This document shows positions 6,924 to 15,673 of a DNA stretch of 64,000 bases, piece by piece (position 1 is the stretch's first letter; each line of letters starts with the position of its first letter). The position numbers and the translations under genes were made by a program. The stretch is from Roseateles depolymerans (lineage in GTDB: Bacteria > Pseudomonadota > Gammaproteobacteria > Burkholderiales > Burkholderiaceae_C): contig NZ_QUMT01000001.1 in NCBI RefSeq assembly GCF_003387155.1, positions 1,491,858-1,555,857 of the forward strand, read 5' to 3'. A model generated the notes under the pieces. That model was not told where the DNA came from and searched no databases. It saw only the letters and a program-made list of their open reading frames with translations.

Positions 6924-9536
6924 GTGACGAGTCGATATCGCTTCGAAGGATTCGTGCTGGACCTGTCCGCGCGGGCATTGCTCGCCGATGGGGTGCCCGC
7001 GCCGCTGAGCGGCCGGCAGATTGATCTGCTGGCGGCGCTGGTGTCGGAGCGGGGCGCGGTGGTGTCCAAGAACGATCTGCTCAACCGCGTCTGGCCCGGC
7101 CAGGTGGTGGAGGAAAACAATGCCGCCGTGCATGTCTCCGCGCTGCGTCGCGTGCTGGGCCGCGAGGCCATCGTGACGGTGACGGGGCAGGGCTACCGCT
7201 TTGCCTTGCCGCTGATCGACGAGGACGCCGGCGCCGCGCAGGGGCAGGACACAGCGTCCGCTTCCTCGGGGGCCGCAGTGCCCACCGTCCCCACCGTTCG
7301 TCTGCGGAGTCTGCCGTCCCTGTCGGTGACGGTGCATGGCCGCGACCATGATCTCCAGACCCTGCTCAGCCGCCTGGTGCGTCATCGCCTGGTGACGGTG
7401 GTGGGGGCGCCCGGCATCGGCAAATCGACGCTGGCACTGGCCTGTGCGCATGAGCGCCGGCAGGCCAGCCGCGACGGTGTGGTCTGGGCCGATCTGCTGC
7501 AAGGGGGGCAAGCGCAGGACCCCGTCTCCGCCGTGGCCGCCGCCTTGGGGCTGGACCCGGACCTGCCACTGGCGACCTTGCTGGAGGTGCTGCGGCCGAT
7601 GTCGGTGCTGCTGGTGCTGGACAACGCGGAAGGCGACGCGGACCGAGTGGCCGCTTTCTGCCATGCGCTGATCGAAGGGACCGAGGACGTGACGCTGATG
7701 GTCACCAGTCGCCGCGTGCTGCGTGTGCCTGGGGAGCGGGTGCTGCGCACGCCGCCGCTGTCGGCGCCGCCGGCGGGTCGATCGGTGGATGAAGCGCTCG
7801 GTCACGGCGCCGTGGCGCTGCTGGTGGACCGGGTGCGGGCCCAGGGCCTTCCGTTCTCACTGGGGCAGCACAACCTGGACCAGGTCACCACGCTGTGCCG
7901 CCGCCTCGACGGCCATCCGCTGGCCCTGCAACTCGCGGCCGGCCGGCTGGCCACCTTCGGCCTGGACTCGCTGTGCGAGCGTCTGAATGACCGCTACCGC
8001 CTGCTGACCCGGGGCACCCAGGCAGGTCCCCGCCGGCACCAGTCGCTGCGGGCCTGCATGGACGACAGCCATGCGCTGCTCAGCGACGTGGAACGGCTGA
8101 TGCTGCGACGCCTGGAGCCCTTCGAAGGGGGCTTCACGCTGGAGATGGCTGCCGCTGCGCTGTCCGACCGGCAACTCGACGCCTGGACAGTCGCCGAGGC
8201 CCTGGAAGGTTTGGTGGACCATTCGCTGGTCCAGGTGGAGGGCGATGAGCGTCCGCGTTATGAATGGCTGGAAAGCATCCGGGCCTACGGACTGCTGCAG
8301 CTGGAGGAACACGGCGAGGTGCATCTGGCGCGGCACATGCATGCCTACACCGTCAGCCAGCTGTTCGAGCGCGCGGCACGGGCCTTCGAGATGATGCCGG
8401 ACGAGCGCTGGGTGGTGGAGTTCGCGCCGGAGCTCGGCAACGTGCGGGCGGCGCTGGACTGGTGCGTGGAGCATGCGCCGGTGATGGGCCTGGGGCTGCT
8501 GGCGCATGCGGTCCCGCTGTTTGAACTGCTGGGTCTGCGGGACGAAGCCGGCTGGCGCCATGCGGCCTACGAGAATGAGCTGCCGCACGACCTGCCCCCC
8601 GAGACCCTGACGCGCTTTTGCATCGACCATGCCCGCCTCATGCTGCCGCAGGATGCTGCTGGCGCGGGGGTGTGGTTCCGCCGCGGCTTGCGGGCCTCGC
8701 GCACTGCGGACGATCCGTCCGTGCGCTACCGGGCCCTGTGCCAACAGGTGCTGGGCGACCGCGAGATCAGCCGCGCCGCGCTGCGACATGCCATGGGCGA
8801 GATGACGGCGCTGGCCGGCCAGTGTGAAGGCCCGCATTCGGAGCGGCTGCGCCTGCTGGGGCTGGCGGCGCGTGCCCATGTATGGCGGCTGGAAGGGCAG
8901 GCCGCGGAGGCCGACAAGGCTTTGTGTGCCTCGCTCAGGCTCGCCCGCGACATCGGCGCCACGGCCTGGATGATGGACGATCTGCAGCGGCTGATCACGC
9001 TGCTGGTGGGCCACGGCCGGAGCCTGCCTTGCGCCTCGGTGCTGGTGCGCGAATGGGAAGCCGGCGTGGTGGAGGGCGCGCTGCGACAGCGGCTGCGGGC
9101 CTGCCGTGCGGCGGTGCTGCTGGCGGAGGGACGGCTCCGCGAAGCCAGGGCGGTGCTGGAGTTGCTGACGGCGCCGGAAGGCCGCTGCCTGGCGGGGCCT
9201 GACGGACTGGAGGTCTGCATGCCGCTGCTGGCGTGGCTGGCCTGCGCCGAGGGACGCGAGCGTGATGCAGCACAGCTCACCGGGCATGTCGCGGCCGCCT
9301 GGCCGCAGGGGCCGCGACAATGCCCTGAGGCGCCTTGGGATGCGCTGCTGCAGCGTCTGCGCATGCGCATGGATGACCTGCAATTGGCGGACTTGCGGGA
9401 AGCCGGGCGACGATGGATGGAGTCCGAAGCGCTGGCCGCGGCGTTGGCGCCGCCGGAGGATGTTGCGCGGGAGCCGCCCAGGGCGGTGCCGGTGATCGGG
9501 TGGATCGACGCGGATCAGCGCCGGGTGGGCGGCTGA
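6924..9536 (+). CDS. Winged-helix transcriptional regulator with STAND-type ATPase domain
   Basis: An 870-residue regulator. Residues 1-95 are an OmpR/CadC-type winged helix (LSGRQIDLLAALV, NNAAVHVSALRRVLG, VTGQGYRFALP). An ATPase of the NB-ARC/AfsR-like group follows, with Walker A GAPGIGKST at about 161-169 and Walker B VLLVLDNAE at about 228-236, then a helical C-terminal half that looks like tetratricopeptide-type repeats. Such proteins usually use ATP binding to switch a DNA-binding domain in response to a ligand or partner. The GTG at 6924 is chosen because the winged helix begins right after it and GAGGG lies nine bases upstream; an ATG at 6876 lacks a ribosome site. It stands between the sugar locus and the T3SS region, and its targets are unknown. 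Confidence 0.8.
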   Translation: MTSRYRFEGFVLDLSARALLADGVPAPLSGRQIDLLAALVSERGAVVSKNDLLNRVWPGQVVEENNAAVHVSALRRVLGREAIVTVTGQGYRFALPLIDEDAGAAQGQDTASASSGAAVPTVPTVRLRSLPSLSVTVHGRDHDLQTLLSRLVRHRLVTVVGAPGIGKSTLALACAHERRQASRDGVVWADLLQGGQAQDPVSAVAAALGLDPDLPLATLLEVLRPMSVLLVLDNAEGDADRVAAFCHALIEGTEDVTLMVTSRRVLRVPGERVLRTPPLSAPPAGRSVDEALGHGAVALLVDRVRAQGLPFSLGQHNLDQVTTLCRRLDGHPLALQLAAGRLATFGLDSLCERLNDRYRLLTRGTQAGPRRHQSLRACMDDSHALLSDVERLMLRRLEPFEGGFTLEMAAAALSDRQLDAWTVAEALEGLVDHSLVQVEGDERPRYEWLESIRAYGLLQLEEHGEVHLARHMHAYTVSQLFERAARAFEMMPDERWVVEFAPELGNVRAALDWCVEHAPVMGLGLLAHAVPLFELLGLRDEAGWRHAAYENELPHDLPPETLTRFCIDHARLMLPQDAAGAGVWFRRGLRASRTADDPSVRYRALCQQVLGDREISRAALRHAMGEMTALAGQCEGPHSERLRLLGLAARAHVWRLEGQAAEADKALCASLRLARDIGATAWMMDDLQRLITLLVGHGRSLPCASVLVREWEAGVVEGALRQRLRACRAAVLLAEGRLREARAVLELLTAPEGRCLAGPDGLEVCMPLLAWLACAEGRERDAAQLTGHVAAAWPQGPRQCPEAPWDALLQRLRMRMDDLQLADLREAGRRWMESEALAAALAPPEDVAREPPRAVPVIGWIDADQRRVGG

Positions 9537-9584
9537 GGGCGCGTGCGAGGGCAGCGCTGCGGTGCGAGCGCCGCCCTCGCATTG

Positions 9585-9608
9585 CGAAGCTTGCAGTGGC
9601 AAACCGAA
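9585..9608 (-). promoter_or_regulatory. PIP-type box in reverse orientation
   Basis: On the minus strand the sequence reads TTCGG-N15-TTCGC, an exact PIP/hrpII pattern. No YANNNT element lies 30-32 bases downstream, and no gene runs in that direction, so it may be chance. It lies 107 bases before the candidate effector gene on the other strand. Confidence 0.3.
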
Positions 9609-9714
9609 GCCCGATCGCTGGCCCGCGCAGGTCGACGGCATGCGTCATGCGTCGGTCACGCACCCGTCATGCACCGGGTCGAGAGTGGGTCGGTATTCAA
9701 GGCCGGACCCCCTC

Positions 9715-11448
9715 ATGAAGATCAACACGTCTCCCAGCGCACTGCCCGATGCATCGCATGCATCGTCTTCGGAACCCGGAACGCCGATTCCGCTGCGTGA
9801 TCGACGGCCTTCGACCCCGCAGTCCCCGGGCCTGCCGCTCACACCGCGTTCCCCCGGAGAATCGTCGGCACCGTTTCGCAGGATGTCGTCAGACGCTGGA
9901 GGGCTGGCGCGTCGGCCATCCGTGGACGGCGCCTCCTCATCCACGGCGGCGGTGTTGGCACGGCGTCATTCGCTGGAGAGTGCTCCGCCGTCTACAGGCG
10001 CTGTCATCGCACCGCGTCAGTCGCTGGACCGGCTGCGGGATCGAAGCCCCCTTGCCCGCCCGGCCTCACCGTCCAGCTCGCAGGGCGGTACCGCCCCCAA
10101 CGCCACGGGCGGCGCCGGACGCACGGAAGGATCCAGCAGCGCCGCGCATACGGCCGTGCCCGAGGCATCGACGCCTACTGCGCAAATGGCGCTAACCACG
10201 CCAGCCACGGCCACCACGCCAGCCACGGCCACCACGCCAACTGCGGCAACCACGCCAACTGCGGCAACAACCCCTGCAGCGACCAACGTGACGACACCGC
10301 CGCCCACGGGGACCGGCAGCGCACCCAGCCCCGCCCATGCGCCGCCGAAGGAGGCCGGCGCGCTCAGCTTCTTCGCCATGCAGAACGTGCGTCACGCCAT
10401 CCCGGTCGCTGCGGTCAGGACGGTGGTGCAGGGCGTGGTGGCGCCGGAGCTGGCCCGTGCGGTGGCGACGCATCCCAATGCCGCCATCGCGACGCAGGCC
10501 GCGCTGACGGCTTGGTCCGCCGGCCGCCGCATCCTGTCGCAGCGGCACAGCGAGGCCAATCCGACCAAAGCCAATGCAGGCTTCACCGGGGACATCACCC
10601 GGGAAGGCAACAGTCTCTCGCGACGGGCCTGGCAAGCGGTGCAGACCGTCGGCATCGCTGGCGGAGACCTGGCCGCTCTGGGCCTGACCGTCGCGTCCCG
10701 CTTCCAGCCGGAACTGGTGCCCGTGGCTCAGGCGGCGGCGGCCCTGCAACTGGTCTCGCACCTGCAGGCCCAGGTGCGGGAAGGGCTGCGGCCGCTCATC
10801 AACACCGTGCACGTCGGCAATGAACACGGCGCGCCCAAACCGGCGGACGGTCGCAACCTGCGCAGCCAGGATGTGGGCTGGTCCATGCGCGGCACCTTTG
10901 GCGCAGCCACTGCGGGGATCGATCTGCTGGCCCAGATGGCCATGCAGCACACCCTGGGCGGCGCACCGGCCTGGCAGGCCTCACGCGGCCTGGCCGTCGG
11001 CGCGGGCGCCATCGCGGGGGCCGCCAACATGCTGACCTCATCGGTGGAAGATCACCTGGTTGAAACCGCCCAGGCCCAGCGCATGCAGGCCGCGGACCCC
11101 TCGCATGTCCGTCATCTGCACTGGGAGTCGAAGAATCCTTTCAAGCGGGAGGAACTGGAGCGCCAGTTCGAACGCGTGGACGCGCGGGTCTTCAACACCC
11201 TCGTGCCGGGCATGATCGCGCTGGGGCTGACGCAGGCCATGCGGCCCGCCATGGTGGACGCAGGCTGGCACCCGGACCGGCGGCAATCCGCCGAAGCCGG
11301 CCTGCATGCGGCGGTCGTGGGCCTGATGGGCGGCGCCTTGCTGGCCCTGACGGTCGCGGCCTATCAGATGAATGACACGGTCCGCAAAGACAACAACAAG
11401 AAGCCGGCGACGCCGAAGCCGCCGGCCGATCCTGGGCATATGGTCTGA
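9715..11448 (+). CDS. Candidate T3SS-secreted protein (effector or translocator-like)
   Basis: A 577-residue protein of no family I recognise. The first 220 residues are rich in Ser, Pro, Thr and Ala and end in a Thr-Ala-Pro repeat tract, the low-complexity make-up typical of type III secretion signals. The C-terminal half is ordered, with hydrophobic stretches near residues 315-335, 430-450 and 535-555 that could insert into a membrane. It lies next to hrpG at the edge of the T3SS cluster. The start at 9715 (MKINTSPSALP) gives a secretion-signal-like N terminus, though its ribosome site is weak; an upstream reading adds an unlikely Arg/Cys-rich leader. A PIP-type box lies upstream but points the other way. 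Secretion is inferred. Confidence 0.5.
   Translation: MKINTSPSALPDASHASSSEPGTPIPLRDRRPSTPQSPGLPLTPRSPGESSAPFRRMSSDAGGLARRPSVDGASSSTAAVLARRHSLESAPPSTGAVIAPRQSLDRLRDRSPLARPASPSSSQGGTAPNATGGAGRTEGSSSAAHTAVPEASTPTAQMALTTPATATTPATATTPTAATTPTAATTPAATNVTTPPPTGTGSAPSPAHAPPKEAGALSFFAMQNVRHAIPVAAVRTVVQGVVAPELARAVATHPNAAIATQAALTAWSAGRRILSQRHSEANPTKANAGFTGDITREGNSLSRRAWQAVQTVGIAGGDLAALGLTVASRFQPELVPVAQAAAALQLVSHLQAQVREGLRPLINTVHVGNEHGAPKPADGRNLRSQDVGWSMRGTFGAATAGIDLLAQMAMQHTLGGAPAWQASRGLAVGAGAIAGAANMLTSSVEDHLVETAQAQRMQAADPSHVRHLHWESKNPFKREELERQFERVDARVFNTLVPGMIALGLTQAMRPAMVDAGWHPDRRQSAEAGLHAAVVGLMGGALLALTVAAYQMNDTVRKDNNKKPATPKPPADPGHMV
10195..10266 (+). repeat. Four 18-base tandem repeats inside the candidate effector
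   Basis: Units starting ACCACGCCA run four times in two slightly different versions and code for a Thr-Pro-Ala-Thr-Ala type tract. The repeat separates the disordered N-terminal part from the folded C-terminal part and is probably variable in copy number between strains. Confidence 0.8.
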
Positions 11449-11494
11449 CGATGGACCGGGCGCGGCCGCGGTATGCCGAGCCCGGTGCCAGGCT

Positions 11495-12193
11495 TCAGAG
11501 CTCCAACCGATAGCCCACCCCGTACACCGTCTGGATGCGGGGCGCGGGCGGCGCATCGGGGCGATACGGCCGCGCGCGCCGCCCGTCGGGATTGAGCTTG
11601 AGCCGCAGCTTGTACACATGCTGCTCCAGCGTGCGCTTGCCGACATCGCCGGAGCGGCCCCAGATCTCGGTGGACAGCGTCTGCGTGCTCACCACTCGTC
11701 CGAGGTTCTCGAACAGCGTCCAGGCCAGCGCGAATTCGCGTGCGGTGAGGCTCACCTCGCGCGCGCCGGTGGACAGGCTCTGGGTGGCGGCATGCAGCGA
11801 ATAGGGACCCGCGCGCAGTGAACTCGCGCGCAGGCCGTCGCTGCGGGACTGCACCCGCGCTCGCAGCCGATGCACCAGCGGCCCCGGCCCGTCGGCCAGC
11901 ACCGCATAGTCGTCCGCACCGCGCTGCAGCGCGCGGGAGATGCCGATGGAATCACCCAGGCCCAGCACGACCACGGGCAAGGCCCGTCCGGCATGCAGGC
12001 GCAGACCCGACAACCAGGCTTCCACCTGCTGGTCGTGGTCCTCCAGAAGCACGGCGTCGGCGCCGCTGTCACGCAGCGTGACCAGCAGCGGACTCAGATG
12101 GCTGTGGGGCAGCAGCTCGCAGCCGGCATCACGCAGCGCCTGGGTGGCGAAGTGTTCAAAAGAACGGGTGGGGCAGAGAGTGGCGACTTTCAC
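11495..12193 (-). CDS. hrpG: HrpG-like OmpR-family master regulator of the T3SS
   Basis: A 232-residue regulator with a degenerate receiver and a C-terminal winged helix (SLTAREFALAWTLF, RTLEQHVYKLRLKL, VYGVGYRLEL). The receiver keeps an aspartate at the phosphorylation position (DAVLLED, residue 52), but the N-terminal acidic pair is replaced by CPT and the conserved lysine is missing. HrpG of Xanthomonas and Ralstonia sits at the top of the Hrp cascade and switches on hrpX/hrpB. The GTG at 12193 is preferred over the GTG at 12223 because AAGG lies five bases before it and the receiver's first strand begins there. No kinase gene is adjacent. Identity as HrpG rests on domain order and location at the edge of an Hrp2 cluster. 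Confidence 0.75.
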   Translation of the reverse strand: MKVATLCPTRSFEHFATQALRDAGCELLPHSHLSPLLVTLRDSGADAVLLEDHDQQVEAWLSGLRLHAGRALPVVVLGLGDSIGISRALQRGADDYAVLADGPGPLVHRLRARVQSRSDGLRASSLRAGPYSLHAATQSLSTGAREVSLTAREFALAWTLFENLGRVVSTQTLSTEIWGRSGDVGKRTLEQHVYKLRLKLNPDGRRARPYRPDAPPAPRIQTVYGVGYRLEL

Positions 12194-12277
12194 AGGGACC
12201 TTGAAAACCGATGATTCCGCCACTGTGGCGAATGCCGGTGTTTCATGTCCTTAAAGCAACATTAACTTTCATTTATG

Positions 12278-12294
12278 CCCCCTGGGTCAGGGGG
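12278..12294 (-). terminator. Hairpin at the end of the lytic transglycosylase gene
   Basis: CCCCCTG and CAGGGGG form a perfect seven-base stem with a three-base loop that straddles the transglycosylase stop codon on the minus strand. An AT-rich stretch follows but no T run, so it may be a weak terminator or a transcript-end stabiliser before hrpG. Confidence 0.35.
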
Positions 12295-13090
12295 TGAGAG
12301 CGCTTTCAGGCACACCAACGAGCGCGGTGATCCGGCGAACGTAGGCTTCGGTTTCAGCGAATGGTGGCACGCGCTGGCCGTACCGATCGACCGCTCCTTC
12401 CCCGGCGTTGTAGGCCGCGAGCATCAGCGCCAGGCGGCCGTCGTAACGGTCATGCAGCATGCGCAGATGACGCACGCCGGTGTCGATGTTGGTGCGCGGG
12501 TCCAGCAGGTCTGCCGCGCTGCGTACGCCGTAGCGGGCGGCCGTGGCCGGCATCAACTGCATCAGGCCCAGCGCCCCTTTCGGAGACCGGGCATCGGGCC
12601 GGTAGCGCGACTCCACATACATGAGCGCGGCCACCAGGGTCGGGTCCAGCTGATGGCGCTGGCTGGCCGATTGCACCAGCGGTGCCAGCGCTGCGGGGAG
12701 GGCGGCCAGCGCGGCTGCGGCGCTTCCATCCTCTGCGCCACGTTCGGGACCGCCCAGCGCCGCTGCCCATCCTGTTGCCGTTGAAGAACCCGATGTCCCC
12801 GGCGCTCGGATCACACGCCCCGAGAAGCCGACCCACGGAGGCGCCTGCTCCTCGGCGCCCGGTCGCAGGGGAGCCACTGCCACCTGCACCGTGGCGCAGT
12901 CCTGCACCAGATCGGGATGACGCAGGCGCGGGTCTTCCACCAGCAGATGGACGTCGCCATCGATCAGCGTGCAGCGGAATCGCGTCGAGGTCTCCTGAGC
13001 CAGGGCCACGGACAGCGACAAGGCCAGCATCGAGGCAAAGCACAGACGGGCGCCCCAATGGAGGCAGAGAACGAGCGAACGGTCGTTCAT
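12287..13090 (-). CDS. hpaH: T3SS-associated lytic transglycosylase, HpaH/Hpa2-like
   Basis: A 267-residue exported muramidase that should open the peptidoglycan locally for assembly of the secretion apparatus. It has a signal peptide of about 31 residues (ending SVALAQ) and a C-terminal SLT domain with the catalytic glutamate in ALMYVESRYRP, followed by KGALGLMQLMPATA and MLAAYNAGEGAVDRYG. The ATG at 13090 is supported by a perfect PIP box and -10 element on the minus strand, which place the transcript start about 20 bases before it; a longer reading would start upstream of that promoter. It is divergent from the sctC operon, with a second PIP box back to back. Function is well supported by the domain and context. 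Confidence 0.88.
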   Translation of the reverse strand: MNDRSLVLCLHWGARLCFASMLALSLSVALAQETSTRFRCTLIDGDVHLLVEDPRLRHPDLVQDCATVQVAVAPLRPGAEEQAPPWVGFSGRVIRAPGTSGSSTATGWAAALGGPERGAEDGSAAAALAALPAALAPLVQSASQRHQLDPTLVAALMYVESRYRPDARSPKGALGLMQLMPATAARYGVRSAADLLDPRTNIDTGVRHLRMLHDRYDGRLALMLAAYNAGEGAVDRYGQRVPPFAETEAYVRRITALVGVPESALTP

Positions 13091-13118
13091 GGTGGTGAAT
13101 GAAAACGGCGATGCGGCC

Positions 13119-13180
13119 ACCGTAGTTCGCATGGACACGGGCAGGCCTGTCGCAAGCGAAGGTGAAGCCGCAGGTGCGAA
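13119..13180 (-). promoter_or_regulatory. PIP box and -10 element of the lytic transglycosylase gene
   Basis: On the minus strand TTCGC-N15-TTCGC lies at 13180-13156, and the -10 element TACGGT at 13124-13119 follows the second TTCG after 32 bases. This is the exact HrpX/HrpB-dependent promoter layout known from Xanthomonas and Ralstonia. Confidence 0.85.
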
Positions 13181-13227
13181 CGTTGGTGCGAACGTCGGTG
13201 CGGTGCGGCTTGCGAGCGGACCGTGAC

Positions 13228-13289
13228 TTCGCTTGCCGCGCCTGCGCTTCGCCTGCGCCACTGGTCCCGACACAGCCCGTCCCTATCGT
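13228..13289 (+). promoter_or_regulatory. PIP box and -10 element of the sctC-side operon
   Basis: TTCGC-N15-TTCGC starts at 13228, and TATCGT at 13284-13289 follows after 32 bases. The predicted transcript begins about 25 bases before the small gene at 13322 and would run on into sctC and beyond. It is back to back with the promoter of the transglycosylase. Confidence 0.85.
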
Positions 13290-13321
13290 CCCGTTCACCC
13301 AGTCCTCTTCAGGAGCCAAGC

Positions 13322-13522
13322 ATGTCCGCAGTGATCGCCCCCGTCGTGGCCGCCGTGGCCCAGACCGCCACCAGCGCCGTGACCGATGCCGCCACCAGCA
13401 AGCTGGAGACCCTGATGGGTCAGCGCATGTTCATGCAGTTCCAGCAGAACCAGCAGGCCATGAACAAGTCCATGTCCAAGATGACGGACCAGATCAAGGC
13501 CTCGATGCAGGACGACGAATAA
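13322..13522 (+). CDS. Small helical protein at the head of the sctC operon
   Basis: A 66-residue protein, MSAVIAPVVAAVAQTATS at its start, then a Met/Gln/Lys-rich helix ending in DDE. AGGAG lies upstream of the ATG and a perfect PIP box 71 bases before it, so it is almost certainly expressed with the T3SS. It may be a secreted pilus/needle-type subunit or a small structural protein; helical make-up and size fit, but its sequence differs from the two paralogous pilin-like genes at 17555 and 17845. Only 16 bases separate it from sctC. Family not recognised. Confidence 0.7.
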   Translation: MSAVIAPVVAAVAQTATSAVTDAATSKLETLMGQRMFMQFQQNQQAMNKSMSKMTDQIKASMQDDE

Positions 13523-13538
13523 GCCGCGCGGTTTCGTG

Positions 13539-15638
13539 ATGCATCGTTCCCCTCGTTGTTCCCATCGCCGGCGGCAGTCGGTCACGGCCGCGCTGTGTGG
13601 CCTGTCCATGACCTGGGCCGGTGCCGCGCCGCAGGGGCCGGGAAGCGGCCCGTCCACGCCGCCGACCCCTTCTGTGCCCGCAGCGGCATCGGCGACATTG
13701 GTGCCATCCGCACGGTCGGTGACTCCCGCAGCCGGTCCCTCGACGGTACTGCCTGGCGCGGCACAAGCTCCCGCGGCAGCGGCTTCTTCGCCGTCCAACG
13801 CCGCCGGCAGGAAGCCCGCCGCCAAGGCCGTCAAATCGACACGCGCGCCGTCGCGGCAGTGGCGCAGTGCCCGCTTCATCTACAAGGCCGAAGGCAAGCG
13901 GGTCAACGAGGTGCTGTTGGACTTCGCCGCCAGCCAGGGCTTGCCGGCGGTGGTGGCCGAAGGCATTGACGGCACGGTGCAGGCCAGCTTCGACATGACG
14001 CCCGACCAGTTCCTGGAGTCGATGAACCGTGCCTACGGGGTCATCTGGTACCACGACGGCACGGCGCTGTATTTCTATCCCGCCAGCGCGGTGCAGAGCC
14101 GTCTGTTCCGCCTCAAGGGTTTCCGCCGTGAGCAGGTGACCGATCTGCTCGAGTCGCTGCAATTGGGCGACTCGCGGTTCCCGCTGCGCTTCAACGCGGC
14201 CGAGAGCACGCTGCTGGTTTACGGCCCGCCGCGCCATGTGGAGCTGATCGCGGCCGCGATCGAATCGCTGGATGTCGGAGCGATGGAGCGCAACCGCAAG
14301 GCCATCCGCGTGGTGCCCCTACGCTTTGCCTCCGCCGGCGACCGCGTGTTCGGACAGACCCGCATCCGCGGCGTGGCCTCCATCCTGACCTCGCTCTACA
14401 GCCCGGGCAATGCCGTCACCGGTCCGGAGTCCGAAGCCACCAGCCTGGTGGAGGTGCAGCCCGAGAAGCTGCGCGCCCTGCAAGGCGTGATGGGCCGGGA
14501 CAACCGGCTGGCCGATGTGATGGCCCGCAAGCCCGGCCAGGTCACCGCCGGCCAGGCTTCCACGCCGGGAGCCGGCAGCAAGGGGCCGGGCACCCACCGC
14601 GGCCTGGAAAGCCCGGTCGATGACGACGCCCCGCCCGTCTTCCAGGCCGACGAGGGCACCAATGCCGTGATCATTCACGGCCGCCCCCAGCGCATGGACG
14701 AATATGTGGAGCTGATCCGCCGCCTGGACGTCCAGCCGGTGTTGGTCGAGCTGGAAGCCACCATCATCGACGTGAGCAGCGACAGCATCGACTCCCTGGG
14801 CATCGACTGGAGCGTGCGCGGCAGCAAGGGCAGCTTTGGCGTGGCCCAGCCCAATGGCGGCAGCAGCGGCACCTTCACGCTCAGCACCTTGTGGTCCAAC
14901 GCAGGCCGCGAGTTGATGGCCCGCATCGATGCGCTCAGCGCGCGCGGCAAAGCGCGTGTGATTGCCAAGCCGAAGGTGCTGGGCGTGGCCAACCGTCCGG
15001 CAGTGATGCGCGAGAAACGCGTGGTCACGGTGAAGGTGGCCGGCAATCTCGAGGCCAACCTCTATCAGGTGGAGGCGGGCACGCTGCTGCAGGTCACGCC
15101 GCAGATCACGTCGGTGCCGGACAACGGCGGTGTGTCGCGCCGCATCAAGCTGTCGCTCTACATCGAGGACGGCAACTTCGAGACCGACCGGGTCGACAAC
15201 GTGCCCATCGTCAAGCGCACGGAGATCATGACCGAAGCGCATGTGGGCGAGGGCGAAAGCCTGCTGATCGGTGGCATCACCACGACCAGCCAGTCCTCGC
15301 AGCGGGACGAGGTGCCGGTGCTGGGCCGCGTGCCGGTGCTCGGCGGCCTGTTCCGCCACACCAATGAACAGGCGGGGCAGACCGAGCGGCTGTTCCTCAT
15401 CTCGCCGCGGGTCATTCGCGAGCCCTCGTTGGCGGCGGAGACGCCTGTCGGGCGCGCCGGGCCCCCTGGATCGACGGGCGCCGTCGGCTCGGCACGGACC
15501 GGCCTCGCCGGTGGCGCGACGACATCGTCTTCATCGTCGTCTCCATCGTTGTCTGCACCCGCGCTGCCACCAGCCTCCGCAGGCACCGGTCCTGCAGCGT
15601 CGATGCCGGGGTCCTTCCTGCAAGGCAGCGGCGGCTGA
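13539..15638 (+). CDS. sctC: T3SS outer-membrane secretin SctC (HrcC)
   Basis: A 699-residue secretin that forms the outer-membrane ring. The N-terminal 100 residues are signal-like and then Ala/Pro/Ser-rich. Periplasmic N0/N1 domains follow (RFIYKAEGKRVNEVLLDFA; YGVIWYHDGTALYFYPA). The secretin core shows VLVELEATIIDVSSDSID, LEANLYQVEAGTLLQVTPQI and the closing EVPVLGRVPVLGGLF with LFLISPRVI. A Ser/Pro-rich tail of about 70 residues ends the protein. The ATG at 13539 overlaps an in-frame GTG one codon earlier; neither has a strong ribosome site, so translation may be coupled to the small gene 16 bases upstream. Long low-complexity ends are unusual but the core is unmistakable. Confidence 0.95.
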   Translation: MHRSPRCSHRRRQSVTAALCGLSMTWAGAAPQGPGSGPSTPPTPSVPAAASATLVPSARSVTPAAGPSTVLPGAAQAPAAAASSPSNAAGRKPAAKAVKSTRAPSRQWRSARFIYKAEGKRVNEVLLDFAASQGLPAVVAEGIDGTVQASFDMTPDQFLESMNRAYGVIWYHDGTALYFYPASAVQSRLFRLKGFRREQVTDLLESLQLGDSRFPLRFNAAESTLLVYGPPRHVELIAAAIESLDVGAMERNRKAIRVVPLRFASAGDRVFGQTRIRGVASILTSLYSPGNAVTGPESEATSLVEVQPEKLRALQGVMGRDNRLADVMARKPGQVTAGQASTPGAGSKGPGTHRGLESPVDDDAPPVFQADEGTNAVIIHGRPQRMDEYVELIRRLDVQPVLVELEATIIDVSSDSIDSLGIDWSVRGSKGSFGVAQPNGGSSGTFTLSTLWSNAGRELMARIDALSARGKARVIAKPKVLGVANRPAVMREKRVVTVKVAGNLEANLYQVEAGTLLQVTPQITSVPDNGGVSRRIKLSLYIEDGNFETDRVDNVPIVKRTEIMTEAHVGEGESLLIGGITTTSQSSQRDEVPVLGRVPVLGGLFRHTNEQAGQTERLFLISPRVIREPSLAAETPVGRAGPPGSTGAVGSARTGLAGGATTSSSSSSPSLSAPALPPASAGTGPAASMPGSFLQGSGG

Positions 15639-15673
15639 GACGGCCCGTCGCGCACGAACCTGATTCGCAAACC

